Assembly (NCBI GenBank): GCA_002470515.1
Contig: DKML01000028.1
Location: forward strand, 48,604 to 56,450
Length of the DNA stretch: 7,847 nucleotides
Direction of reading: 5' to 3'
Source of the DNA: Proteobacteria bacterium UBA7415
GTDB lineage: Bacteria; Pseudomonadota; Gammaproteobacteria; Arenicellales; Arenicellaceae
Shown: positions 1 through 6,597 of the stretch, piece after piece
Layout: the number at the start of each line of letters is the position of its first letter
Numbering within the stretch: position 1 is the first letter of the stretch
Made by a program: the position numbers and the translations under genes
Notes under the pieces: model-generated
What the model was told of the DNA's origin: nothing
Database searches by the model: none
The model's input: the letters and a program-made list of their open reading frames with translations, nothing else

Positions 1-1892
1 AGTTGGTTGTCCGCGTAGATGCCCACGCCGGAATAGTCGGGCACCTGCACCACAGCAAAGCTGTCGGTGATGCGCCGGCTCAAGAACGCGCTACCCCCTA
101 GGAAAGCTACACCGCCGCTTGCACTGCCGCGGAAGGCCGTCTGGCTGAGGGACTGGTCTGCCAACAAGGTATAAGTACCGACCTCATTTTGCAGCTTGAC
201 CTCCACCGCACGTCGGTCTGAATCGCCTGCTCCGGCGACTAGACGATAGCCCATCCCGCTACCTGCTGGCACACTGCGGCTCACTTGTAAACGTGCCTGT
301 TCGCGGCCTGGTTGCGCCGACGTGCTGATGCTGGCGTTGGTCCGCTTGCCTAATGACACAGAGAAATTCAGGTAGAAGTTCGTCTTTGCGTCCCCACTGA
401 GAAGCCTAGTCACAGACGCGCTCAGGTTGCCTAGACTCCCTACTTTCCTGCTATAACTCGCGGTCAGTATCCTATTCCCTGTCCGGTCACGAAAGGCCTG
501 CTCCGTGTAGTTCGCTGTGAATGAGCCGTGGTCGCTAGTCGCCAAATCGACAAACACCCGGCTTATGTGTCGGGGCGCAAGCTCTTCGGGCTGCAGCCCC
601 AACTTCGCGAAGCGCTGGCTGGCGAGCTGAGTTTTTGCGCCGAAACTAAAGTAGCGGCCCTGACGCTGAAATCCAAGCTCCAGTAATCCGCCCACGCCTC
701 TATCGCTATGGCTCGCAGCAAAGGAACCAGATAATACGCCAGCGGCAGGCAACATCAACACGCCGCCCAGCCCTAAGGTCTGCTGATGGCCGAGCAGCTC
801 ACCATGGATCTCGCCGGTGAACTGCTCGGTGATCCCTAAGCGGTGCGTACCGACCGCCAGGGCGCGGCCGTAGTTGTTGCTGTCAGTGCCAAAATTCCTG
901 CGCACAAATCCCAACTCGTAAGAATAATCTTGCAGGCCCTGCTGCAGCAGGCGGGGTGTGGCATAGAAGGGCATGATGATGACCTGCTCGCGCCCTAAAA
1001 TATCGCGTACCACCAAACGAGCATCCCCTTGGCCAGTCCTAACCGGCAGATCCTGGACGCTGAATGGCCCGCTGGGCACTTCGCGGCTCATGCGCAACGC
1101 ATTATCAACATAAAGCTCCACCGTGGAGGGCAGCGCCGCTTCGCCAGACATCCCTGGCAGCGGGAAAGAAGTGAAGCCAGGCTGGGTGGAAAAATTGGTT
1201 GCCCACTGCACACCGCCGAAGCGCACCGCCCCGCCCCAACTGCTCGTGCCGCTGATCGCGTCGCCGAAGCGCAAGCTGGCGAGTTGCATCGGCTGGTCGA
1301 GCGTCCAGGTGGTATCCAGACGGATGACGTTAACATGCCCGCCCAGGTCCCGCGCCAAAATATGGGTTTGGCCGGCACCCCAGCCGGCGAACCCGCCCAG
1401 TTCAAGCAGCCCGCTGGTCGTTGTTCGCCCTTGTGCAGGATTGGCCGACACATCGTAATTAAGAAAGCCGCCGAGAGACGCCGGGGTGGGCGCACTGAAG
1501 TTGGTCACCGTTCCCTTTAGCCGCGTGGCATCAAATAGGCTTGGGGGCGCTTGAACCGTCAGCGCTTGACTGGATTCATCAAATTTATACGACAGGCCTG
1601 CCAGCACATCAAGCGCGAAGAAGTCTTCGCCGTAGTGGGTAAGAGGGGCATTATTAGGCAAGCGCAAGCGCCAGCGCCGCAGATCTTGAGCTCCCGCGAA
1701 CAGACGACCGTCGCTGCGCAGTATAACGACAGTGCCTTGTGTTTGCCCGTTGATAAGCACCGCCATAAATACTTCGTCTGCATCATGAGCTGGGTCTTCC
1801 GCCAGCGCCGCTGGCGGTGTTAGCGTCAGCATAGCCAGCAGAAGTAGGCATGCATTTAGATACTTGATGCCATTAATCTTATGAGAAACCAT
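1..1892 (-). CDS. Archaic (Csu/SCPU-type) fimbrial outer-membrane usher, C-terminus beyond window
   Basis: Outer-membrane usher that accepts chaperone-pilin complexes and secretes and assembles the pilus. The minus frame is open without interruption from ATG at 1892 to base 1 (630 codons), so the last quarter of a protein of usual usher size (about 750-850 aa) is missing. Seen: signal peptide 1-31 with a Leu-rich core ending PPAALA|ED; N-terminal periplasmic domain about 35-115 (VFMAVLINGQTQG, FFALDVLAGLSYKFD); start of the beta-barrel about 120-230 with the usher-typical run RLDTTWTLDQPMQLASLRFG at 191-210 and FGGVQWATNF at 225-234; plug-like segment about 255-305 (ELYVDNALRMSREVPSGPFS at 259-278, then VRDILGREQ); then barrel strands. 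The visible end, VVQVPDYSGVGIYADNQ, resembles the region just before the C-terminal periplasmic domains. The start is chosen for the signal peptide and for AGGCAGGA directly before the ATG, 16 bases after the chaperone stop. Family call is strong; membership in the archaic clade is inferred from the SCPU pilin next door. Confidence 0.93.
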   Translation of the reverse strand, partial: MVSHKINGIKYLNACLLLLAMLTLTPPAALAEDPAHDADEVFMAVLINGQTQGTVVILRSDGRLFAGAQDLRRWRLRLPNNAPLTHYGEDFFALDVLAGLSYKFDESSQALTVQAPPSLFDATRLKGTVTNFSAPTPASLGGFLNYDVSANPAQGRTTTSGLLELGGFAGWGAGQTHILARDLGGHVNVIRLDTTWTLDQPMQLASLRFGDAISGTSSWGGAVRFGGVQWATNFSTQPGFTSFPLPGMSGEAALPSTVELYVDNALRMSREVPSGPFSVQDLPVRTGQGDARLVVRDILGREQVIIMPFYATPRLLQQGLQDYSYELGFVRRNFGTDSNNYGRALAVGTHRLGITEQFTGEIHGELLGHQQTLGLGGVLMLPAAGVLSGSFAASHSDRGVGGLLELGFQRQGRYFSFGAKTQLASQRFAKLGLQPEELAPRHISRVFVDLATSDHGSFTANYTEQAFRDRTGNRILTASYSRKVGSLGNLSASVTRLLSGDAKTNFYLNFSVSLGKRTNASISTSAQPGREQARLQVSRSVPAGSGMGYRLVAGAGDSDRRAVEVKLQNEVGTYTLLADQSLSQTAFRGSASGGVAFLGGSAFLSRRITDSFAVVQVPDYSGVGIYADNQ

Positions 1893-1908
1893 TCCTGCCT
1901 GATGCACA

Positions 1909-2649
1909 TCAAGGCGCAATAATGACTTCGGCCTCAATGTCACCGGCATCCGTCTGAGCAAAAAGCTGTAAGGTGACGCCTGGCGGCGGAGCTGGGTTTT
2001 CCGGGCTAGCCAGCACGATCCAGTCGCGGCTCTGACCAGCTAGCACATAATCAGAAGACTGTAGGGTTACCCAAGGCTGCGCGCTATCAAGCAGTGATAA
2101 CTTGAAGTTTTTAATTTGGATGTGGCCGTTACCATTGTTACTCAGGCTGATCTTGAGGGCGCCTTGCGAGGTGCGGACCGCCTGCCACAGCAGCACTGGT
2201 TTAGCTTCGATCTCGGGAGAAACAAATACTGGCAGGCTGATACGTAACGTCATACGTGCACCCGTAAGATCAGGATTGGGTGGCGGCGGCAATTCCTGTA
2301 GGATGACGCGATACGTCAGCTCGCGCTGCGCATCAGGTGCGCGGCGCAGCCCAACTCGGACCAACTGCGAGCTACCAGCTGGAATGGTGAAGATGGGTGG
2401 GTTGGCAAGCAGCTCTCGAGTAGCTGCGAAAACAGCATTCCCCTCCCGCTGTGACCAGCTCAGTACCTCCATTTGCATTGTTACTGGCTCAGCACCATCG
2501 TTGCGCACGGAAAGCGAACCTATCTTCTGGCTGTCCGATAGTGTTACACGCACAGGACTCACCCCAATTGTGCCAGCGCTAGCGATGCCAGCGCAAACGA
2601 CAAAAAAGAACAGGCCGCAAGCGGCCTGCTCTAGCACTCGTGTTAGCAT
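1909..2649 (-). CDS. Periplasmic fimbrial chaperone (PapD-like, archaic type)
   Basis: Periplasmic chaperone that completes the immunoglobulin-like fold of pilins by donor-strand complementation and delivers them to the usher. The 246 aa match the family size. Seen: signal peptide 1-25 (MLTRVLEQAACGLFFF, cleavage ASA|GT); domain 1 about 26-145 with strand A GVSPVRVTLSD (Arg34 sits where PapD has Arg8), the family signature PPIFTIPAGSSQLVRVGLRR at 84-103, and the G1-type strand YRVILQELPPPP at 113-124; LRISLPVFVSPE at 135-146 leads into domain 2. The ATG overlaps the pilin stop (TAATG), so translation is probably coupled. No strong Shine-Dalgarno is visible apart from pilin coding sequence. 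The first codons contain a hairpin followed by a T-rich tract (separate entry). A second, truncated copy of its 5' end lies at 6907-7008. Confidence 0.95.
   Translation of the reverse strand: MLTRVLEQAACGLFFFVVCAGIASAGTIGVSPVRVTLSDSQKIGSLSVRNDGAEPVTMQMEVLSWSQREGNAVFAATRELLANPPIFTIPAGSSQLVRVGLRRAPDAQRELTYRVILQELPPPPNPDLTGARMTLRISLPVFVSPEIEAKPVLLWQAVRTSQGALKISLSNNGNGHIQIKNFKLSLLDSAQPWVTLQSSDYVLAGQSRDWIVLASPENPAPPPGVTLQLFAQTDAGDIEAEVIIAP
2602..2628 (-). terminator. Candidate intra-operon attenuator at the start of the chaperone gene
   Basis: On the minus strand, CAGGCCG-CTTG-CGGCCTG (2628-2611) forms a perfect 7-bp GC-rich stem closed by a CUUG tetraloop, followed at once by TTCTTTTTT (2610-2602). 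This has the layout of an intrinsic terminator but lies about 20 bases inside the chaperone coding sequence, encoding the start of the signal-peptide core. Readthrough is needed for chaperone and usher, so partial termination would favour pilin over assembly proteins. The structure is seen; the function is inferred. It may simply reflect codons for Cys-Gly-Leu-Phe-Phe-Phe. Confidence 0.5.
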
Positions 2650-3179
2650 TAATATGTGAGGGTCACAGAGACGCTATCAGCATAGGAGCCGACGGTAGCT
2701 GTTTCTCCAGCAGGAATCCTACCATAGAGCGTCTCCGTATTAACGCCTTCAACCGCGGTGAATCCTACTCCTGTGTCCTCTGTATTTCCCCAAACCAGGT
2801 CGCGACCGAGGTTCTGATACAAAAAGTAAGGTAGTTTCGAGGCATCAGAACTATTATGCATTTGGCGGAGTGGAATGGCATTGGTAGAACCTGCAGCTGC
2901 AGACGCTCCCACACCCATTGTGATTTTTGCCGAACCGCCATGAGTGCAAGTCGATGTTATAACAGCAGTAGCATCATTATCGCCTGCTGCGGTCGGATCA
3001 TAAGTTAGGAAATCTAACGCACCGGCATTGACAGTGCAGGACATCTCAACGTCCGCCGAAACGATCATGTTGTCAAAAGCCGTGGCAGCGTAACCCGCAG
3101 TGCTAAGACTAGCGGATCCGAGAGCGAATGCTGATACGATCGCAAGTTTAAGTTTGCTTTGATTAAGTTTATTTTTCAT
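2649..3179 (-). CDS. SCPU-domain (spore coat U) pilin, CsuA/B-like major subunit
   Basis: Secreted pilus subunit with a spore-coat-protein-U domain, the fold of archaic chaperone/usher pilins such as Acinetobacter CsuA/B. The 176 aa begin with a signal peptide (MKNKLNQSKLKLAIVSAFAL, cleavage about AGYA|ATAF at 31). The mature part shows Cys48 (EMSCTVNAG) and Cys78 (ITSTCTHGG), placed like the subunit disulfide; Ala/Gly/Thr-rich strands; the SCPU signature DLVWGNTEDTGVGF; and the pilin end SYADSVSVTLTY. The N-terminal mature residues ATAFDNMIVSADVEM would be the donor strand. The start is firm: AAAAGGA lies 7 bases before the ATG. It is the first gene of the operon, read from the promoter at about 3269-3297. 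It is homologous over its full length to the pilin at 7008-7541, but the mature domains have diverged strongly. Its role as main shaft subunit is inferred from operon position. Confidence 0.93.
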   Translation of the reverse strand: MKNKLNQSKLKLAIVSAFALGSASLSTAGYAATAFDNMIVSADVEMSCTVNAGALDFLTYDPTAAGDNDATAVITSTCTHGGSAKITMGVGASAAAGSTNAIPLRQMHNSSDASKLPYFLYQNLGRDLVWGNTEDTGVGFTAVEGVNTETLYGRIPAGETATVGSYADSVSVTLTY

Positions 3180-3186
3180 ACTTTTT

Positions 3187-3193
3187 TCCTTTT
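3187..3193 (-). promoter_or_regulatory. Shine-Dalgarno of the first pilin
   Basis: AAAAGGA on the minus strand ends 7 bases before the ATG at 3179. The second pilin copy has the same AAAGGA at the same distance (7549-7554), but there the codon in the ATG position is ATA. This makes the site a useful reference for the second gene. Confidence 0.8.
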
Positions 3194-3248
3194 ATTAATA
3201 AATACAGTTGCCTGCAAGAGATAGTTAGTTACTTCGCATCGAACTGAT
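3187..3248 (-). repeat. Pilin 5' leader, copy 1 (homologous to 7549-7612)
   Basis: The untranslated stretch before the first pilin aligns with that before the second from ATnAGTTCGATG to AAAGGA. By hand alignment about 50 of 64 columns agree, with two one-base gaps. Similarity fades around 3250, so the -35 box and the palindrome are not shared. It marks the upstream end of a duplicated block and may contain a conserved leader RNA element. Confidence 0.7.
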
Positions 3249-3268
3249 TTGAGACGATGCAAGGAAGA

Positions 3269-3297
3269 ATATTACTTATGCGTTCTCAGAAAGTCAA
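3269..3297 (-). promoter_or_regulatory. Putative sigma-70 promoter of the pilus operon
   Basis: On the minus strand TTGACT (3297-3292, five of six to consensus) and TAATAT (3274-3269, four of six) are separated by 17 bases. Transcription would start near 3262, giving a leader of about 82 nt before the pilin ATG. The -35 box lies only four bases from the 70-bp palindrome. Prediction by eye only. Confidence 0.5.
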
Positions 3298-3300
3298 CAG

Positions 3301-3370
3301 ATTTATCTATTAACAAAATTTGTCAATCAATCAAATTTGATTTGTTAATAAATTTAGTTAATAGATAAAT
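3301..3370. repeat. 70-bp imperfect palindrome upstream of the pilus promoter
   Basis: The segment is self-complementary around 3335/3336. The outer arms ATTTATCTATTAAC (3301-3314) and GTTAATAGATAAAT (3357-3370) match perfectly over 14 bp, the core AATCAAATTTGATT (3329-3342) is a perfect palindrome, and by hand count 30 of 35 pairs match in total. A further TTTGTTAATTAAATTTT follows at 3374-3390, similar to TTTGTTAATAAATTTA at 3341-3356, and AAATTTTGTTA (3384-3394) is the inverse of TAACAAAATTT (3311-3321). Its position suggests a regulator-binding array, possibly a nucleoid-protein or activator target. Function is inferred. Confidence 0.75.
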
Positions 3371-3792
3371 TTGTTTGTTAATTAAATTTTGTTATTGTTG
3401 AGCTCTTCAGCATGGGCCTGTTATCAAAAAAGCACATAAAAACTACAAGAAATCATAAAAGCAACAGGTCGGCGTGGTTCAAATAATGCCTATGAATGTT
3501 TTTATCCATCGACCAAACAGCTATGCGTCGTGAAAAATAGAATGGTAATTACCTGCTGGGTGGTATGTTGGGCGTCAGGATTGTGTTGCTGCGCTCTAGG
3601 ACAAGCATTGCCACGGAGGTTGCCGCAGCAAACAACCGTGGTTATCAACAATTACCGACTAAGATTTGGGCCCATATGGCTGACAGAAAAAATCTATTAA
3701 CGCCCGAAGAGCTCGATGCATTAAGGGAAACCGGCGCTTGCTCTTACTAGTGATGACTGGATCCCAGCGTTCTAAAGTATGTCTGAAGCTAG

Positions 3793-3828
3793 GTCGATTC
3801 AATCTTGTAAAGTTATGATTGAATCGAC
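3793..3828. repeat. 12-bp perfect inverted repeat
   Basis: GTCGATTCAATC (3793-3804) and GATTGAATCGAC (3817-3828) are perfect inverses around a 12-base loop. On neither strand does a T-run follow; AAAAAC follows on plus and CTAGCT on minus, so it does not look like an intrinsic terminator. It lies 25 bases past the 3' end of the tRNA-Leu relic. It could be an operator, a mobile-element end or part of a lost element. Confidence 0.6.
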
Positions 3829-3853
3829 AAAAACAATGGGTTACGTGTGACTA

Positions 3854-3929
3854 TGCTGCCCGGGAGAGGAATGCCCATTAGAGCACTAGCACCTGAAACT
3901 ACCGTGTCTACCAATTTCACCACCCGGGC
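3854..3929 (-). pseudogene. tRNA-Leu(CAG) relic lacking the 5' half of the T arm
   Basis: Seen on the minus strand: a perfect 7-bp acceptor stem GCCCGGG/CCCGGGC (3929-3923 with 3864-3858); a D arm with GTG/CAC stem and loop AAATTGGTAGA typical of tRNA-Leu; an anticodon arm with loop TTCAGGT (anticodon CAG, 3895-3893), its stem spoiled by a G-G pair; and a long class II variable arm TGCTC-TAAT-GGGCA. After it only TTCCTCT remains where a T arm of 17 bases is expected, so about 10 bases (5' T-stem and the start of the T-loop) are missing. The 3' end reads A-GCA instead of A-CCA. The defect is in an essential arm, so a working tRNA is unlikely. Identity as a leucine tRNA derivative is firm. Confidence 0.8.
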
Positions 3930-4085
3930 TCCGTAAAATAGTGCGCTTAAAACTGATGTCGGAACTTATGGCAACTTATTTTGAGATAGGGTTTCATTAC
4001 AATACTGGGAGTAAGCGAGCTATAACTCAAACCACATATATTAGAGCCATTTACGCCTTTAAAACAATGAATTGATGGGCTGATT

Positions 4086-4114
4086 TTGCATATTGCTATT
4101 TAGTCTTGCATACT
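4086..4114 (+). promoter_or_regulatory. Weak candidate promoter of the symporter gene
   Basis: TTGCAT (4086-4091) and CATACT (4109-4114) with a 17-base spacer, the latter four of six to the -10 consensus. TTGCATA occurs twice, at 4086 and 4106, 20 bp apart or about two helical turns, which could be a regulator half-site pair. TATATT at 4119-4124 is an alternative -10. Low certainty. Confidence 0.25.
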
Positions 4115-4152
4115 TTCTTATATTACACTTAGGAACTTGTTTAGGGTTTTAA

Positions 4153-5634
4153 ATGCGGAATTTTCAAACTTATTCCAATGACGTCTCAAGTATTAGCTTG
4201 CATAACCGTCTGCTGTATAGCTCGGGTATTGTCAGTCACGCACTCAAAGAGGCGGCAATGGGGGTCTTTGTCCTGCTTTACTACAAGCAGGTGCTGGGCC
4301 TGTCCGGGACGCTGACCGGTCTTGCCATCGGCATTTCAATTATCTGGGATGGTATCAGCGACCCACTGGTTGGCGCCTGGTCAGACCGTTTGCGCTCGCG
4401 CATTGGCCGCCGCCACCCGTTAATGATTGCCGCTGTTATTCCAATGGCTGCGGGTTTTGTCATGCTATACGGGCCACCCGACAGTGTGCTGAGCGAGCAA
4501 GGCCAGCTGTTTACCTGGCTGCTGATCAGCATACTGCTGGTACGTACAGCTCTGACCTTTTTTATGGTGCCCTACCTAGCCCTGGGTGCAGAAATTACCG
4601 AGGACTATCACGAACGCACACAGTTGGCTGCAGTGCGCACCAACATGGCCTGGATTATCGGCACTCTTGTCTCGGCCACTGCCCTGATTTTTTTATTTAA
4701 GGAAGAAAATGGCCTCGACGGACGCTTCCTCATCGACAATTACCATTTTTTTGGCTGGGTCAACGGCCTGCTCGTCATACTGTTTAGCGTCATCTGCATT
4801 GTCGGCACTTGGCAATACATTCCCAAACTCGCCAGCGGCACAGGACATGCCGACAGCAATATGCTGCGCGATATATTCATCACATTTCGCAACAAGAACT
4901 TTTTATACATGGTGATGTTGGATATGGCCGTGGGCGGTATCGGCTGCATCACCGCTACATTGCTAATGGTGACTTACATCTATTTCTGGCAACTGGATGC
5001 GACCCAGACTTCCTTGCTGTTTGCCGGTCCCATTATGCTCGCGGTATTGTTGTCGGCCGTGTTTTCCAGATCACTGAATCGGCTGTTTGAAAAACAACAG
5101 ATACTGCGCCTGACCTGTGCCCTGACCGGCATTAACCTGCTCTGGCTGACACCGTTGAAATTGTTTGACCTACTGCCAGATAACAGCACGGTGGTATTTG
5201 CCTTGATCTACTTCAACTGGGCAATACATATGACCATGACTATTCTGCGCGTGATCACCGTTCACTCGATGCTGGCTGATATCGTGGATGAGCAAGAGTT
5301 GGCCACGGGCAAGCGAAAGGACGGCGTTGTTTTTGCTGTGGCTTTCTTTTCCTCCAAATTCATGGGCGCCTTTGGCTACCTGATAGCCGGCCCGTTTCTG
5401 GACATGATAGGCCTGCAGGCTGGAGCGAAACCAGGCGAAGTGTCCAGCACGGTAACGTGGGGTCTGGGCCTGATTATGGGCCCGGGGCTGGCGATTATTA
5501 TGCTGTTACCGGTGTGGATGTCATTCAAAGTGAATATGAGTCACGCCAGTCAGTTGGAAGTTCGCCAGGCCCTGTCACAGCGACAACAGGTAGCCGAAAG
5601 CGGCGACAGCGGCTCCGTCAGCACACCAAGATAG
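4153..5634 (+). CDS. GPH-family (MFS_2) cation-coupled symporter
   Basis: Inner-membrane secondary transporter of the glycoside-pentoside-hexuronide:cation symporter family, expected to have 12 membrane segments; 493 aa fits. Seen: a first membrane segment around GIVSHALKEAAMGVFVLLYY (25-44); the family loop DGISDPLVGAWSDRLRSRIG at 66-85 followed by RRHP, with Asp66, Asp70 and Asp78 characteristic of cation binding and the loop; the second signature VPYLALGAEITEDYHERT at 139-156; and the C-terminal-half signature ADIVDEQELATGKRKDG at 375-391 followed by FSSKFMGAFGYLIAG. The polar tail after about 465 is cytoplasmic. The start is supported by TTTAGGG six bases before the ATG. The substrate cannot be read from sequence: family members move sugars, glycosides or uronides, and many uncharacterised relatives carry other organic solutes. 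It converges on the TetR gene and has no partner enzyme in the window. Confidence 0.92.
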   Translation: MRNFQTYSNDVSSISLHNRLLYSSGIVSHALKEAAMGVFVLLYYKQVLGLSGTLTGLAIGISIIWDGISDPLVGAWSDRLRSRIGRRHPLMIAAVIPMAAGFVMLYGPPDSVLSEQGQLFTWLLISILLVRTALTFFMVPYLALGAEITEDYHERTQLAAVRTNMAWIIGTLVSATALIFLFKEENGLDGRFLIDNYHFFGWVNGLLVILFSVICIVGTWQYIPKLASGTGHADSNMLRDIFITFRNKNFLYMVMLDMAVGGIGCITATLLMVTYIYFWQLDATQTSLLFAGPIMLAVLLSAVFSRSLNRLFEKQQILRLTCALTGINLLWLTPLKLFDLLPDNSTVVFALIYFNWAIHMTMTILRVITVHSMLADIVDEQELATGKRKDGVVFAVAFFSSKFMGAFGYLIAGPFLDMIGLQAGAKPGEVSSTVTWGLGLIMGPGLAIIMLLPVWMSFKVNMSHASQLEVRQALSQRQQVAESGDSGSVSTPR

Positions 5635-5911
5635 CACTGAGAGCCGAGTTTTCCGAGTTCAATCAGCAAAGATGCGACTGAAACACCGCCTGGCAGGAGT
5701 GTTTATGCGCCTCAGAGCTGGAATGACCGGAATAGATCTACGATGGGAGCGATACGAGAACAATGTCCGGTGGAAATTGGTGGAGTTTGTAGGTTTGCAT
5801 CGTGTTACCCATTATGGCGACTTAATTTGGCAACACCAGCGAGTTTTTCACTTGGCCCTCATTGCAACGCCACAGACTAATGGCTAATAACTGACTTGAT
5901 AGTGCCATAAA
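5635..5911. other. Spacer between symporter and TetR gene; possible transposase trace
   Basis: No clear gene and no convincing bidirectional terminator. On the minus strand, ATG at 5802 begins MQTYKLHQFPPDIVLV and stops after 20 codons. The YKxHxFPPDI string resembles the N-terminus of IS6-like transposases (usually followed by an AVWLY-like motif), but nothing certain follows. A 71-codon plus-strand frame (5672-5887) has no recognisable features. The CCGAGTT repeat at 5644-5658 is minor. Confidence 0.3.
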
Positions 5912-6574
5912 CTACAGACTGATGAGTCCATTGATTTCTTCAATCAGCCTAGCATGAAGCTCGGGGCTGGCATCGGACGCGTACACCAAAAACATGCCCT
6001 CTAAAACCTGATGGCGCAATTGATTCAAATCAATGTAGCCACTAACCCAGTCAATTCGCCCAAGCCGGTAGCTATTGTGAACTCTTTTCATCATCGTGCT
6101 GGGTTCGATATTTCCTAAAAACAACCCACTCTCATACCACTCCTTTCTCGGTGCTGCCAGTTGCTGTGCCCGCTGGAAAATTCCATCTGGAACTCTAGGA
6201 TCAAACAATCTTACTCGCTCTGCCGACATAAATGCGGCGCGATAAAAATCCCCCTCTTGCTCAAATACAGCAACCACATTATCGATGAAGAACTTTGCAT
6301 TTTCAATAGGGTCGATAGGCGGGTTGAGTGCAATGCCCTGCATTTTTTCAATTAAATTCGAAACCAACTCTTTAATGATGTCACTTTTTTTCCCAAATAG
6401 GTTGTGAATCGTTGGCGTAGTAACCCCAGCCTCATAGGCAAGCTCACTTATAGTAAAGTCTTCTAAACCTTTTGCAGCTATTAGACGCTTTGCTATATTA
6501 AATATGCGTTCACGGCGCAATTTTTTATTTGCCTGACGAGTTACATCTCCTAACGCTTTTACTGGTTTTTTCAT
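5912..6574 (-). CDS. TetR-family transcriptional regulator
   Basis: Cytoplasmic dimeric DNA-binding regulator of 220 aa, normal for TetR. Seen: a basic N-terminus (NKKLRRERIFNIAKRLIAAK, 16-35), then the helix-turn-helix FTISELAYEAGVTTPTIHNL (40-59) with the family ending LFGKKSDIIKELV. The C-terminal ligand-binding part (about 70-220) is all-helical in appearance and belongs to no subfamily I can name, so the effector is unknown. The start is the only reasonable one; a good Shine-Dalgarno is lacking (GTGG-rich only). A dyad around CACGTG lies 12 bases upstream and may serve autoregulation. The gene is convergent with the symporter, so joint control is possible but not shown by the layout. It is less GC-rich than the pilus genes. 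Confidence 0.9.
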   Translation of the reverse strand: MKKPVKALGDVTRQANKKLRRERIFNIAKRLIAAKGLEDFTISELAYEAGVTTPTIHNLFGKKSDIIKELVSNLIEKMQGIALNPPIDPIENAKFFIDNVVAVFEQEGDFYRAAFMSAERVRLFDPRVPDGIFQRAQQLAAPRKEWYESGLFLGNIEPSTMMKRVHNSYRLGRIDWVSGYIDLNQLRHQVLEGMFLVYASDASPELHARLIEEINGLISL

Positions 6575-6585
6575 GATTTATAGAA

Positions 6586-6597
6586 TACCACGTGATA
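6586..6597. promoter_or_regulatory. Candidate TetR autoregulatory operator
   Basis: TACCACGTGATA is a dyad centred on CACGTG with one mismatched pair out of six, starting 12 bases upstream of the TetR start codon. TetR regulators often repress themselves from such sites. It is short and could be chance. A possible but weak promoter for TetR is TTGGCA (6645-6640) with TAGTAA (6623-6618). Confidence 0.3.

Larger units (their letters stand above)
3399..4152. other. Long AT-rich spacer without a convincing gene
   Basis: Between the pilus regulatory region and the symporter start I see no recognisable protein gene. A 61-codon plus-strand reading frame (3565-3750, containing MADRKNLLTPEELDALRETG) has no clear ribosome site and no family I recognise; it may be a degraded remnant. 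The stretch holds a 12-bp dyad (3793-3828) and a damaged tRNA-Leu (3929-3854, minus), which suggests decayed or rearranged DNA. The last 70 bases probably carry the symporter promoter. Confidence 0.6.

Noticed and set aside
1029..1520. 163-codon plus-strand reading frame, with further frames at 1123-1458 (+) and 1088-1495 (-)
   Set aside because: All lie inside the usher, whose minus frame is open over 630 codons with a signal peptide and usher motifs; these are shadows favoured by GC-rich codons.
2102..2659. 185-codon plus-strand reading frame opposite the chaperone
   Set aside because: Antisense to a clear chaperone gene; the product is Ser/Arg-rich with no recognisable domain.
3565..3750. 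61-codon plus-strand frame containing LLTPEELDALRE
   Set aside because: Slight resemblance to several unrelated helical motifs, no ribosome site and no family match; listed only as part of the spacer.
3854..3929. Functional tRNA-Leu gene
   Set aside because: The T arm is reduced to 7 bases and the anticodon stem has a G-G pair; bacterial tRNAs without a T arm are not expected to work.
5672..5887. 71-codon plus-strand frame after the symporter
   Set aside because: No ribosome site, no recognisable motif, and the opposite strand gives the more suggestive transposase-like peptide.
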